Part shown: piece by piece, positions 1 to 12,800 of the stretch | Layout of the letters: each line of letters starts with the position of its first letter | Numbering within the stretch: position 1 is the first letter of the stretch | Notes under the pieces: model-generated | What the model was told of the DNA's origin: nothing | Databases searched by the model: none | What the model saw: the letters and a program-made list of their open reading frames with translations, nothing else | Program-made: the position numbers and the translations under genes | Origin: Chionis minor | Taxonomy: Eukaryota; Chordata; Aves; Charadriiformes; Chionididae | Assembly (NCBI GenBank): GCA_013398295.1 | Contig: VZSF01009143.1 | Span: 186,001 to 250,000 of the forward strand | DNA length: 64,000 bases | Reading direction: 5' to 3'

Positions 1-298
1 AGAAATGTGGGGGTTTTGTTTGTTTTGTATCTGAATGTTATACAGTCCAAAAGGCCATGCTTATAATAAAAGAGTTATTGTTACTGGCTCCAAATATTAG
101 AGACAGTTAGCTTTATTAAGGAAAAACTGCACTGCATGCCTGGGTTTTGAGCCAAGATGTATTTCTGTGACCATTTACACATAACTGCAGTGAGTTTGAT
201 TTTCCCATAGTTTAGCATGGCTAGAAATATGAAATTATCTATCTTCACTATGAAAGTTTGTTGTTGTGAATTTTTGCCTTAATTTTCCTCTCCTACAG
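1..298 (+). other. Intron, 3' part (host gene)
   Basis: This is the downstream end of an intron of the + strand gene whose next exon begins at 299. It ends in a strong acceptor: a pyrimidine-rich run (ttttcctctcctacag, ending at 298) directly before the exon. The rest is ordinary AT-rich sequence with no repeat that I recognise. The upstream exon lies outside the window. Confidence 0.6.
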
Positions 299-374
299 GA
301 ATACAGACATGTAAATTTTATAGTACCAAGTATTCATGCCCTAAGGAGAGAACGAAAGCATTTCAGAGATCAAG
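299..374 (+). CDS. Internal coding exon of an unidentified host gene
   Basis: The exon is 76 nt, bounded by a good acceptor (AG at 297-298 after a pyrimidine tract) and a near-consensus donor (CAAG|gtaaga, GT at 375-376). Read from its first base it is open for 25 codons, starting EYRHVNFIVP and ending RRERKHFRDQ, with one base (G, 374) left over. That base joins in frame to the exon at 3046, which stays open to a stop codon. The encoded stretch has a mixed hydrophobic start and a strongly basic end. I do not recognise the protein family and assign no function. The coding call rests on matching splice sites, compatible phase and an open frame across both exons; it is inferred, not proven. Upstream exons are outside the window. 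Confidence 0.72.
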
Positions 375-3045
375 GTAAGAGTGAACGTGGGAAAGGATTA
401 GATATGGAGCCTTTGATTCCAGTTCTAGTATCAAATTAGTCATGACCATGTATGACACAAGGAAAGGCAAATAATCTTTCCATTTCTATTTCTTCATTTT
501 TCACATAGCACTAAGAAAACACTGATCGGTACTAGAAATACACAATATAAACACTGTTAACATCTTGTCTTTCACAGAGATCATCAGCTTAGAAATGTAC
601 ATAGCAAAAACCATGTTGTGCCAAAAGAAATCAATGAGTTTGTAACTGGTTTCAGTTAACAGTTTTTAGGCAAGTTATAACATTAGTTATATGCTGCCTA
701 ATGGCACTCAGCAAGCTGTGGAATTCTCTCCTGCATTGAGACACGTCAAAGAAACCAAGTTCATTATCATCAGCCTCTTCCAGTGACTTCAGCAGGAGAA
801 GAGAAAGTTCAGTAGAAAGACACAGTTCTGTGACAGAGTCCAATAAATGTAACTGAAATACTTGTAAACTGAAACAAGTTAATAAAACTGAATCACAGGG
901 AGGTGATTCTGCCCCTCTGCTCTGCTCTGGTGAGACACCACCTGGAATACTGCGTCCAGCTCTGGAACCCTCAGCACAGGAAAGACATGGACCTGTTGGA
1001 GCGGATACAGAGGAAGGCCACGAAGATGATCAGAGGGTTGGAGCACCTCTGCTATGAAGACAGGCTGAGAGAGTTGGGGTTGTTCAGACTGGAGAAGAGA
1101 AGGCTCTGGGGAGACCTTTCAGGCCTTTCAGTATCTGAAATGGGCCTACAAGAAAGCTGGAGAGGGACTTTTTACAAGGCCCTGTAGTGTAGGAGGGGTA
1201 ATGGCTTCAAGCTGGAAGAGGGGAGATTTAGAATAGATCTCAGGAAGAAATTTTCCACTCTGAGCATGGTGAGGCACGAGAACAGGTTGCCCAGGGAAGC
1301 TGTGGAGGCTCCATCCCTGGCAGTGTTCAAGGCCAGGTTGCATGAGGCTTTGAGCAATCTGGTCTGGTAGGAGGTGTCTTTGCCCATGCCAGGGGAATTG
1401 AAACTAGATGATCTTTAAGATCCCTTCCAACCCAAACCGTTCTATGATTCTATGAAACATAGGTACATGCATGAAAAGTTTTTGATTTTAAAATTATTAA
1501 CTGCTCCTTAAGTTTACATGTCATACATTGTAATGACCGAAACCTCAAAAAACTCATGGACTTGCTTTACAATCACTACCAGAAGATTGTGCTTATTTGA
1601 ATTCTAGGTGAAGAATACAAACCCTTTTTGACACTAGGGTCCAGCACAATGCAAAAAAACCCCCAACTTTTGCCCTCAGAAAGATTTCCAGTTTTCAACT
1701 ATAAGTTCTAGTGCCCCAAAATTCTTCTCTGAAATTGGCCCTTTGGATACGGAAGACAAAGCTGCCTCGTTAACACAGTCATTTGGGAGCAGGCCCATTG
1801 TACAGAGTATAGCAAGAGGTGGATTGTAGCTTACTGATGATAATTTCTGTAGGCATCTTATACAGTCTGTGGAGAAAGATAGATCCTTCCAGAAACAGTT
1901 CCCAGGCTCCTGCTCTGAATGACTTCATGTAGGAACTTCATACCCTTTATGGACTATAGAAGAAAACTATGGAGATTAGTTTCACTGAGCTCATGTTTGC
2001 TTTTGTGAATGTCCCACTGAATTTCCTGCTCCTCCAGGTGTTTTTCTTTTTTACCTATTATCTAAGCATCTTCTTTGCCTTATAGTTCTGGAGTTGTTAG
2101 TCAGCTTTTTAAGAGAGTCAATATATTCCCCCTTGTATGGCAAGTCAGCAGCCCTGGACTCAGTGGCAGCTGAGGAGCTGAAGCTGTGCTGCTTGTGATT
2201 TCCACTGTCTTCAGCAGCTGACAAGGGATGTCATTGGAGAATTTTTGAACATGTTTCTTGCCAGTTAGTCTGGAAAGCACCTCTGTTTATGGTGACGCTT
2301 TTTCCATAATCAGTAAAAGCATATTTGTTGGTGACAAAGATGAACATGAGAAAACCTACAGCAGCCTTACCAGTCAAGACTGTTTACAGCATGGGAGGCA
2401 CCTGCAACTTTGCTGCTTGCAATAGCCAGTCATTGGAAAATAGTAAATATACTTCCTTTCTTTCCTTTTTCTTATGGAAAGACACTTTCTTTTATGTATT
2501 TTTCACACAACACAGATGAATTGGAATACATTTCCTCACCGTTATGGCAACTACAAGTTTTAAATGGCAGAAATTGCCTTCAGATGGGAAATACAAGTAC
2601 TTGAACATTCCATTACTATCTTATCTTCCTTATTGGTATTACTCTAGAAAATCAACTGTGATCTCTGTTGTGATAAAGTCGCTATAATATTAGACACCAC
2701 CTACAAAAGCAGATGAAATGGGTGACATTTCGTCCATTTTATTCTGGCACACAAAATTTACTAGTCTAAATATATTTTGAAAGTACATTTATCTGAAGGA
2801 AAGCTTTTTTCTAAATGGCTGTTTCACTGTCTGTCCAGCCGGGACATTCAGATTCCTTGAGATGTACATTCTTTAACTAATCACAAGAATTGTAAATCAA
2901 TAATCAGATTAGGAACTTCTTACAGAAAGCAAGGGATTTGCTCTCCCTGACTGACAGCAGTCATGTAGTTCATAATTAGGATTAATCCTTTCAGGAGACT
3001 GAAGATTACAATGATACGTACACTATCACATTTTTTTCTCCTTAG
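375..3045 (+). other. Intron between the two coding exons
   Basis: This 2,671-bp phase-1 intron runs from donor gtaaga at 375 to acceptor ttttttctccttag ending at 3045. It contains one sense-oriented CR1 copy (897-1455). Outside that copy, 376-896 and 1456-3045 are plain AT-rich sequence with short poly-T and poly-A runs and no other element that I can identify. Confidence 0.65.
897..1455 (+). mobile_element. CR1 LINE, 5'-truncated 3' end, in the intron
   Basis: This is a 5'-truncated avian CR1 retrotransposon. It starts in the last part of the reverse transcriptase ORF (ACAGGGAGGTGATTCTGCCC) and ends in two ATTCTATG-type tail units (about 1440-1455). Its translation shows typical CR1 C-terminal motifs, [20 protein letters not shown] followed by [10 protein letters not shown] and [10 protein letters not shown]. 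The frame is broken soon after: where the copy at 44,348 has GAGAGCAGCC, this one has a rearranged, shorter stretch near 1120. Later codons also carry stops (for example near 1186). The copy is a dead fragment, in the same orientation as the host gene. Confidence 0.95.
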
Positions 3046-3152
3046 GTATCTCTTCCAGCTCTTTATTCGGACTTGGGTGGTACTATATGACTTATGCGTC
3101 TGCTCCCCAGATCACCGGACAACCCAAAGAGAGCGTGATGTTTGCTTTTTAA
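3046..3152 (+). CDS. Terminal coding exon of the unidentified host gene
   Basis: The exon starts after a strong acceptor (tttttttctccttag, AG at 3044-3045). The G left from the first exon plus GT here makes a glycine codon. The frame then runs 34 more codons to TAA at 3150-3152. The tail begins GISSSSLFGLGWYY, includes the aromatic segment GLGWYYMTYA, and ends GQPKESVMFAF. A short hydrophobic or aromatic segment after a basic run could be a membrane-adjacent tail, but that is only a guess. I cannot name the gene. With the upstream exon, 60 C-terminal residues are visible. Chance is a weaker explanation because both splice sites and the phase agree. Confidence 0.72.
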
Positions 3153-3820
3153 ATTGATAGAATTTGGCATTTTGAAAGAAGATCCCCGCAGGATGGCCTC
3201 CCCTGCTGAAATATGTCAGTAGCCATCCCTCCTCATTATCCAAATGGCCTTTTTGATGAATGGCAGCAGCAGTCTTTCCTTGTTAGAGCTAGTTAGCTGA
3301 ATGCTCATCACTATTGTTTTAGCATAATTATCTTCAGGGTTAGGTGGAGGCCAGACTGTTCCCCATTAATGCTACAATACTGGAGTTGATTTTTGTTCAC
3401 AACTGTTAGCACCAAAGCATGAAAACAGATTGTGAATACCAAAAAAACCAATGCATCACTTAGTCATGCAGAATATATGAGAATATTTTTTTATTCCTTC
3501 CTTTTTTAGAAGGTATCACTTTAAAAATTCTTTGAAGTGTGTAAACCTATAGTCATGTCAAATCAAATGATATTAATCTGTTGAGCAGGAAGGAATGAAT
3601 ATATTTTCAGGAATGTTTGTATCTCCCTGACTTGATTAAACTAAATATAATCTCCTGATGTCATTACACATCCAAGAAAGGGGAGAGAAAAGGAAAGAAG
3701 TGGGTACAGTTTGCTGGTTAAGAAATGTGGAGTGATAGTGTTGCTTGAAGTTTTAACAATGGACAGGTTTTGATAGTTTGAGGCATTAATGCAAATAAAG
3801 GGTGGGGGCAGGGGGAGAAG
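3153..3820 (+). other. 3' UTR of the host gene (predicted)
   Basis: This is the non-coding part of the last exon, from the TAA at 3150 to a predicted cleavage site about 15-25 bases after AATAAA at 3794. It has no repeat and no long open frame. The 3' boundary is an inference from the signal and the G/T-rich stretch that follows it (ggtgggggcaggggg). Confidence 0.45.
3794..3799 (+). promoter_or_regulatory. Polyadenylation signal AATAAA
   Basis: This canonical hexamer lies about 640 bases after the predicted stop codon. A G-rich, GT-containing stretch starts at 3800, matching the usual downstream element. It is the first AATAAA that I see after the stop. RNA evidence would be needed to confirm its use. 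Confidence 0.45.
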
Positions 3821-6800
3821 CCTCTGTGCTAATCTCTTGATGAGATAACATGTTATATGCCCCCATGCTGTAAGACCTCAGTCTCCACCGTGGGCTGTAT
3901 GGCTGTTACATAAGCTGTTATTTGGATTATGAAACAGAGATCTGATTGCAATTCACTCACAGGGAAAGAAGCTTCACGGGGTCTATTCAAATTTTCAGAA
4001 AAAGCACCTGTTTGCGGTGATCCAGTATCCTATTACGTTTCCCATTTAAGCTTACCTGATCAGCTGCAGAAGTCAGAGGTCCCTAGGTGCTGGATTCCCA
4101 GGGGAACCAGGGAGTAAGGGTAGATGTTCAACGGGTTAGATCTAGTCATATGTGATATGTAGTGACATTTGGATAAAGTGGGATGGGTTTGGGGCTTTTT
4201 GGGATTTGGTTTGGTTTTTTTTTGTGCAAGACATTGAGATTTATTTTCTAAGCTGTTGATTTGAACCTATATGCTGCGGTGTTTCTCTGCTGTTCTAACA
4301 TAGAGTTTAGTTTTCTGTAGTTTTAGTTCTTCTTCAGTTTTCTGCAGTTTTCTGTACATGAGCAAGAGGAAACACTCCTCAACAGAAGCTTGATTCTTTT
4401 AGTTTCCATTTGCTCTCACACTCCTGTCAGAGGCTAGAGGTTTAACCTGAACAAGTGCAATACTCATTTCCATTCTGTGCTACTTCCCTTTCTCACAGCC
4501 TGGCCAGCCTAAGGTTTTGGAATGACTACGTCCAAGTGAAGTGTGTTGTTATGTACCGTTGCTGCCTGTTTGTTTCGGTGGATGAGGCAGGTACACAAAG
4601 TGCACATGGGCTGTAGGTAGTGTTGTGAAATACGGTCTCGTTCATGTGGAAGTAAGCTGGAGAATAAACATGAATTCAGCACATGAATTCTGCCTGAGCA
4701 GAGCAAGTGTCCCCACTCCAGAGAGACTGCACCAAGTAGGGACCAGGGAGGGCTGAGATGTTCGTATGGTGTTGCCATCTGAAGGTACTGACCGAAATAT
4801 TGGAAAAATACAACAGGGTAAGAAACTTGTTCCAGTGATTTGCAGGACAGCCTCCACCTGCTTTAAATGCTTTTTTTTTTTATTACATGATTTAAATAAA
4901 TATTTTTAGTTTCAGTAGGAAGTTATGCATTATTTAAATGATAGTTCTGAGGCAATTTATTCAGATGCAAAAAGCACTTTAAATTGATTTTGAAACTATC
5001 AGCAGCAGAGAGGAAAAAAGGTGGGTGGGAGCACAAACTGGCTTATAAAATATTTACACAAATAATTGTGTATTTCATATCTTGATAGACTTATATTTTG
5101 TGATCCCCAAAGTGCTAACGAACACTAATTATTCTTGACACTGACTTTAATTAAGCAAGTCTTCATAAACATGGTGAGTAACAAGTTGCTCATTGGAAAA
5201 AATTTTCTTATCACCATTAAAAAACCCCAAAACAAAAGCATTGCACTAAACAGAAAAAGAACGAAAAAAGAATATTCTGTGTCGTTATTTTATGACTTAT
5301 AATGTAAGAGCATTTAAAGCTGAATTGTAATTCAGTGAGGGTATTGCGTACCTTGCATTACTGATAAATTATGTTGCAGTCATTGTCAGTGAGGAAGAAC
5401 TTTTGTTATTTAGTTCTGTCATGCTGTGTGCATTTTTCCCAGCCATTTATATTGGGAACAGCTTTTGTGTGCCACATAAGTGAACCTGGCTCTAATCTGC
5501 AACTGATTTACTGCTCTTGCCTGCAGGGCCATCATCTGTGTTCTTAGCGGAACTAGTGGACATACCAGCTTTGACGTACTGTACAGGAAGTTTTTTTCAC
5601 AAAAATCAGGCTTGCCAAACCCCGAGGTCATCAGCCAAAGAGAGTCGCATTGACTGAGTAAAAGCTGAGTAGTTCTTGAGGTCTGGCCCACTATTTAACA
5701 TCAGATTACAAGCTTGTCTCATTTAAAACAAACTTAAAGGATGACCTCAAGCTCAGACAGCCATTGTGCACATGCCTGTCTTTAAGCCTGTGTGAAGTCC
5801 TGTTGATTTGAATAAGAGTACTTCCTGCAGCAGAAGGCTATGGGAAGTTTGGGAAAAGTATGTGTAAGATCAAATGTTCTCTTCTTTGGTCTTAATTTCC
5901 TCATGAGTACAGTAGTAAGTACAGTAAGACCTTGAGAGCATAGAAAGCCACTGTTCCTACCATAGAAAAACATACTTAACTGAAAGCTGAGTCCTGATTC
6001 AAAGGCTAGAGTTGGTTGTCACAGTTGTCTTTTGGATGTACAGAAATCTTGCTGGATGGACTCCTAATATACATTTGTATATGAGCACCGTGTACTTGCA
6101 ACCAGGAGTCTCAGGCTCTGTGTGTAACAGTTCAGACACTGGCTGTGAATCTTTTGGAAAACTTGACTTGTTGCTGTCACAAAACATGTGTGTGAGAGAT
6201 GGAAAATTAAGCATTCAGAAAAAGGAGACACTGGACAGGAGGAAAATACAAAGTAGCTATTTAGGTAAAAAATTTTTTAGGTAAAAATAATTTTCATGTT
6301 TATTGAAAAGAATATGCAACAAAAATCCCTACTAGTGTTCTGATGCCTCTTATGCCTTACTCTGCTTTTAATGACATAAAATTCCCATAAGAAACGCAAA
6401 TAGGAAGCTGAGGGACACAATAAAAAATGATCTTGAGGGTTTGTGTTCTGGGTTTCACTATGGTGTCAGAATGCCTCCTATGTAAAACAGGCTTGTTTGG
6501 TAATCACAGATTTTCTAGGGTGCTTCATAACTGGCAAAAGAAAAGTTGAAAAGAACTTGCATCAAGGTTGGACGCTTAGAATCTGCTCTGATTTAGAAAT
6601 AAAGGAAAGTGACATTCATATTTGTAAAGGATAAAATTCAGTGCTATAAGAGTTTATTGATGGTTTTTTCCCCTCTGATTTCTTAATATTACAGTGTATG
6701 GGAGAAGAATTAGTTTTGTCATGATGCCCTAAGGGGCATTTTATAGTCATTCTTAATTTGGGCATATTATTACAGCTATTTAGATCTGGTAAAATAACTG

Positions 6801-9800
6801 AATGTCAAGTAGCTATACTTTAAAAAAAGTATTTGCCTGGTATATATATATTATTTCTATTTTTTTCCTAGTATAATGATGATTGCTACTGTCTTCAAGA
6901 GATTTTTTAAAATACAATTCATATTTGCTTCAATGTGGACATGATTGCACTCCCAAAGCTGTTCATTCCAACAAGTTGCACGTCTACGTAGGCAGTTGCA
7001 GTTTTATGCTTTGCCTTTAAAAGAAAAGGAAGCTGAAATCAAGTTTGTGCTGTGTAGCATTTGGCTATGTATATTTAGATAAAATGACATTGGACCATTT
7101 TTGATGCAATATCTCAAACACTAAGTGGTTTGGTCTTTTTCTTTCCTCTCTAGAACAGAATTTGATACCTGGCGCTTTCCCAAAACTGAGAGCATTATAA
7201 TGTGGGAACTCAACCTGTTAAACTTGGGAGGGAGTGGATAATTGTTGTAGGTGTTCACATACCAAGACATTTATATTTACTCCTGTTTGTTTCCAACAAC
7301 CCTTACTTCAGCAAATTTGGCAAGTGTCTCCATTTAGCCCACATCTCCATTGTTTATAGACTAATTGTGGAATTCAGCAGTTAGGGGTGTCACCCTGCAC
7401 ATAGAGCCCTACAGTGTTGTTCTCTCAGGAATGTCTCCCTCAAGTAGAATAGGAATTGTTGTTCTTTGCCTGGGATGTAGTTTCCTGAAGAAATCCCAAT
7501 TATTTTACTTCATATGGTGTATGGTGTCCCTACAGAGCAGTGAAGCAAGTGTAATACACAGAGGCCAGGCAGAAAAACTCCTGTCAGTGCCAGTGTGTGA
7601 AGAAATGGTAGCTGAAAAATTATTCTCTCTTAAGGTCACCAACACTTAAAGAGCATCAAGGAGTCCCATGACATTGAAAAATAAGTTATTCTTCTTTGAG
7701 TTCCTGGTTAGTGTGAATCAAGCTTAATTGTACATGTGACCTCAACAATAAAGAATTAATAGTTAAATAAAACCCTTTCTATAATAGTGCTTTTGATCAG
7801 TTTTAAACTGTACACAATGAGCATATGGGGATATTTTCATTGGGCTTTATTTTTTAGAAAATCTCATATTTAAACTATATATTTAAACTGCATGTTTTTG
7901 GCCTGCACCTAGGAAATAAACCCCAAAAAACCAGCTTATATATTTAGAATTTCAGTACTTTTTAAAGGCTTTCTTTATGTTCTTTAAATGTCCTGTCCAC
8001 CTGAACTCTTCCTCCAATGTAGTGCAAATGAAATCTCAGAAATGAGCACAAAGCATGACCCCAGCATCGTGTGCAGACCCCTGGTACAACCAAATGGCAG
8101 ACCAGTTTTACTCCCTATGCCATTCCACAGAAGACAGAGATCCACACTCATGAACCTATTTGCATGACCAAGGACCTGCTTTCAATGTAATTGGCTTATT
8201 CAAATCACATTAGCAGGAAGTACAGACCAAAAAATGCAAAGAATGAAGACAGTTGCAACCTTATCTAAAATCTCTTACACGTGGGTAGTCTGTTCTCTTT
8301 GTGAAAGTCTGCAAATCCTGGGAATGAGAAAAAAAGCTAGAGGAAGTGGCATTAAAGTAGGACCCCAAAGTTAGAAATTGTAAATACCCTTTGTCTGCTC
8401 TTAAAGGTTCCAGTATGTGAAGGACACATGCACCTTAACACCACCTTTATACAGCCTATTTTTTAGTAAAAGAAAAATGCCCCCTGGTAAAGTTTCCGTG
8501 TACAGTATATGGATTTTAAGTATTTTTTACAGACTTTCCTTTTGCAGGATGATGTCACAAGTATTTGCTTAAGGTCTTGTGTATGAAAACTGATACCCAA
8601 ATGTCTGTGTTTTGAAAGAGTGTTGCATAGCTTAAAAAAGAATTAACCAGTACTCTGTAGTTTTGGCAGGGCAAGACTAGCACATTCACATTTAAAGAAG
8701 AACCTCCTACACAACTATTTCTACTCAAGGCTTGTCATCTTGTAGATGTGATATCATTTCATTGCTTTTGAAGCCTATTACTGACTTAATAGCATCATGA
8801 GAGAGTAAAATTTTACCCAAAATGACTCTCACTACTCACCAGATTTCAACAGCAGTGTGCAAGTCTCCAATAAACTTTGTAAACAGGGTAGGTTTACAAA
8901 GAGTTTTAAGCATATCCATGTAGGACAGTTTTAGCAAGTTTTCATCATTTGAGATCTCATTATAAGCAGTTAATAAAAAGAGCTGTTCAAAGGAAGGAGG
9001 GGATATGACAGAAAGAAACAATAAGTTATACTATCTGCTTTTCCAAAAAATAAACATACCACAGAAAAGAAATGAAACAAACACACACACCAGCCAAAAA
9101 AACCCCCAACAACCAAACCCCCTAAAAAACCCAACCCCTAAACCAGAAAAGTAAATAAGGCAAAAATTGTGCAGAAAATCTAAGACAAGATTTTTGAAGT
9201 CTGAGTCATAACAAATATGCTTAATATAACCAAATAAGATTTCTGGTGAACTTCAATTTGTTGCTTTCCAATTCCACAAACTGTCATCCAGCATGAGGTC
9301 TTTATTGTGCACCCCCTCTCTCCTCTGTTAGCTTGCTGGTAACTTGCTGGAGGAGAATATCAGACTCCTACAGATGCTATAGAACAGGATTTCCTTGTGG
9401 TAGGTTTCAAGTCCCCTCTACTCCTGTCCTTTTCCTTTCTGTTTCTGCTCTGACCCCAGCTTCTGTACATGATCCCACTTCCCTTCTGATATCTTCTTGT
9501 GAACTTCCTACATATTTTTTGCTTTCTGTTCCCGTCACTGAACTTTCTGCACACTGAATTTAACCCACTCATCCTTTCTCCAAGTCAGTCTCCAACACCA
9601 TTCCCTGTACCTGAATGCCCTTCCTTTTCTTTTGATCATGTTTGATCTTTCTACATTTGAGTCAAATGCTTTTGTGGTGATTATCTAGATGGGAAAGGCA
9701 GAACACTGGCAGAACAGAAGGGAGAGAAGAAACGAGGTCTGAGAAGAAGCACCAAGGACCTCCTATAGGTGAGTTGCTGACAGCGTTCTCCACATTCATT

Positions 9801-12800
9801 TTAGTCCTTCATAGACAGACTGTTCTGAGAGTTTTACTAGCAAGAAGCTATTGAGTTTGTATAAACTGAGACTTTCAAGGGATGCAAAGTTGGGTACTTT
9901 TGAGTATATTCTTGCACAGATGTCTAAAGTGCAAAGTGACTGTCTCCCACATGTTAAGTAACTGCCTCTCTCTCTGGAAATAAACAAGTTTTGATAGCTC
10001 CTTAGCAGGCAATAAATAGGATAGCAACAAAAATATTACCTAACATGGGCTTCCTTCTACCTGGATCCCACAGCTGCCTCTCCTAGCTAAGCCTCAGGTA
10101 TTGCTCTAGTGTCCAGAAGAATCTGGTAGCACTTTCTTTCCTGAATGTTACTGTGGGAAATAACTGGAATATTTTTGGTAAATTTCCCATCACTAAAATG
10201 TTCAGCATAAATAGTCAAAATTTGGCAAGGTTATAAACAAGTGAAAATGGGCTTCATAATAGGAAGACTCAAGCTCATCATTTATACAAGATGACAGTTC
10301 AACACATGGTATCATTCTATTGAACCATAAACTCAATTTTAGCAACTATTGTTTGAATGAGAAAATGAAGGAGAATGTGAAGGAAGTGCTCCTCTCGTAT
10401 ACCTGCTCAGACTGCAGTCAGAATATCAATGGTATTATCTTAAGAACCTTGCACGTAACAGAATCTGTGGTGCAGCCAATGTCTGTCTTTCTGTGCTGTT
10501 TGGCAGTCCAGGGACCCTGTGGGACACAGACACAATTTGAAATTGGTTCTCTGTTTTTTCTGACCTGAGCCTTAGGAGGGGGTGTTTAGCAGCCCACCTG
10601 TCCAATGCTTGAGTTCTGACTCAGCTGCAAACTATTTCTGCCCATAAATAAAAAGATTTTGAAAATTAAAACCTTTCCAATGAGACAAAAATATACATTA
10701 GAACCACTGCTTTCTTTTTCACTTGGCCTAAATCGTAAGTTATCTGTTTCAAAATACCATGTACATTCTGGGCACTCGTCTCATGTTCTCTGTTTCAATG
10801 ACTAGCTCCAAATTTGCATACCTATAAGCATTTTTTATCTTTCTCTAATTTCCTGTGCTTAAACTACCTGCTTCAAAAGTGTCTTTTAAAGATTTTGTTT
10901 TCTCCTCGTGGCTATTATTGGCCTACACTTCAATTCGAATGTGAGAATGTTGTCAGTATATACAGGCCAGGGAGGGCTTGAGGCTGGTCCCTTAATGGTC
11001 TCAGCAAAAATCCATGATAAGTGATTCAGGAGACAGGTATGATCAATAATCTGTCAGGACAAAACCAAAGTCTGTAGAAGGCTTATTGAGCACTATATTT
11101 TAAAAATATAAATAATTTGTGTTGCACCAAAAGTGAAGGTAAGATGAAGAACAGCTTTTGGATATTGTTGTTATTTAGTTACCTTTAACAGAAATCGGTA
11201 TGTGAATTCTAGAGTATCTGATGCTTATTCTTGCATCTGCAGGTAAACTACTAAGGGAAGTGTCCTTCTCTACCAGGTGCTCTGTGGCATTTAAGAGGCA
11301 TTACATTGTTACTGCAAATTTATTAACGGGGCTTTAATGATATTATAAGCCTTCTGACCGGTCACTGACATTTGAAGACTCATCATTAGGCTTAATATTG
11401 GACATAATTTTCCATAAAATATTCCCTATTTACCATAAAACCAATATTAATAATTCTGTATTCTATTGCATCTAGCCCATATTTACACATTTCAAAAGTT
11501 TACCAACCATCTACACAGTTTTGCCATTGAAATGGTCAGGTTTAGGTTAGATTATTAGTATTATTAATTTTGCTAGAAAATACGAACCTTAAAAGTTCAG
11601 CCATCCCAAACCTTTGACATGGCAACAAAGTGCCATAACCTCATTACTCTTCAGCTGAAGACATTGAGTCTTTTGACATCTCTTAATATAGAAGGAGGAA
11701 TTCAGACATCCGAATTCTTTGACATCAAATATGGACGTTCTTCAGAGTGGTATCTTTTCGTTTACTCACGGGCTGTTAGCCCTGAGAACTGGGGAGCCAC
11801 CGAGAGTTTGTCTTCGTGGGATGTGAAATCCAAGGTGGGGTGGGGAGCAGGGAGAGGCATGTATGGGAGGACTTAGACATGGTTCAAGGTGGAGACTAAA
11901 AAAGACAAGATGTTTGTGAAAGTAGTTCAGAGGTTTTTTGACATGTGAGGAAATTCCACTGTCTTGGAGTGGATTACTTAGCAGAGTGAGGAAATATTTT
12001 GGAAGGTGACATATGACAAAGTGCCTGATTTACCTTTGATCTTGAAAACCGCATCTGTCTGTTTTCTCATTTCTCCATCTATTGTCTGCAGATCCCACTG
12101 GTTTTGTCAGGTCTGCTATTAGACATGTAAGCTCCTAAGGGCCTGGAACATGTTTGCCTGTGTGTTTCCCAAAGGCCATCCTAAGCACTACTCATAAATA
12201 ATATATTTGTGTCTGCACACTGTCGTCTGACCCAACGTAAGTTCTCTTTTTTTTTCAGAAGAGAATCGCTAAAGACATGTGCACATACGTGCTAAATTCT
12301 CTTCTCTAAGAAATATGAGAAGACCCCTTTCATGTGGGGCAGACTCATAGTCACCTCAGCTGTCAGTAAATAGTCAGAATTCTGGCTGGAGCACCAACCA
12401 GCCACGCCAGCATTCCAGCGCTCAGCCTGCGTGCCTCCGCTTCGAAATTAGGCCTTTGCAACGCTGGGCAGCTGCTGCTTTTCAAAAGTATGAAGAAAAC
12501 TTGTCAACGAGGAACAGAAACTATAAAAACAATTTGAAAAATGAATCTGAAAACCAAATGTGTAATATGCTTTAGCCTAGGCAGGAGTGATGCAGAACCT
12601 CACAAAAAGAGAGTAAAAGAGGTAAACCGAATGGTAGTAATAAAAAATCCTGCTGAAATAGATACTGATACTATTAAAAATATTTTGTGCAACTTCAAAC
12701 AATATATAGAATGGTGTTCCATTTTTTCTGTATGTTAAAATGCAAATAGAAAAAATCCTGGTCTTCCAAAATACATATAATTATGTACATTACAGATGAA

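Noticed and set aside
9075..9144. Possible interstitial telomere repeat (CCCTAA-like words)
   Set aside because: Only scattered ccctaaa and cccctaaa words occur in an irregular A/C mixture, without the tandem hexamer register.
12236..12262. Acceptor-like ctctttttttttcag
   Set aside because: No open frame with a matching donor follows. Pyrimidine runs before AG are common in AT-rich spacers.
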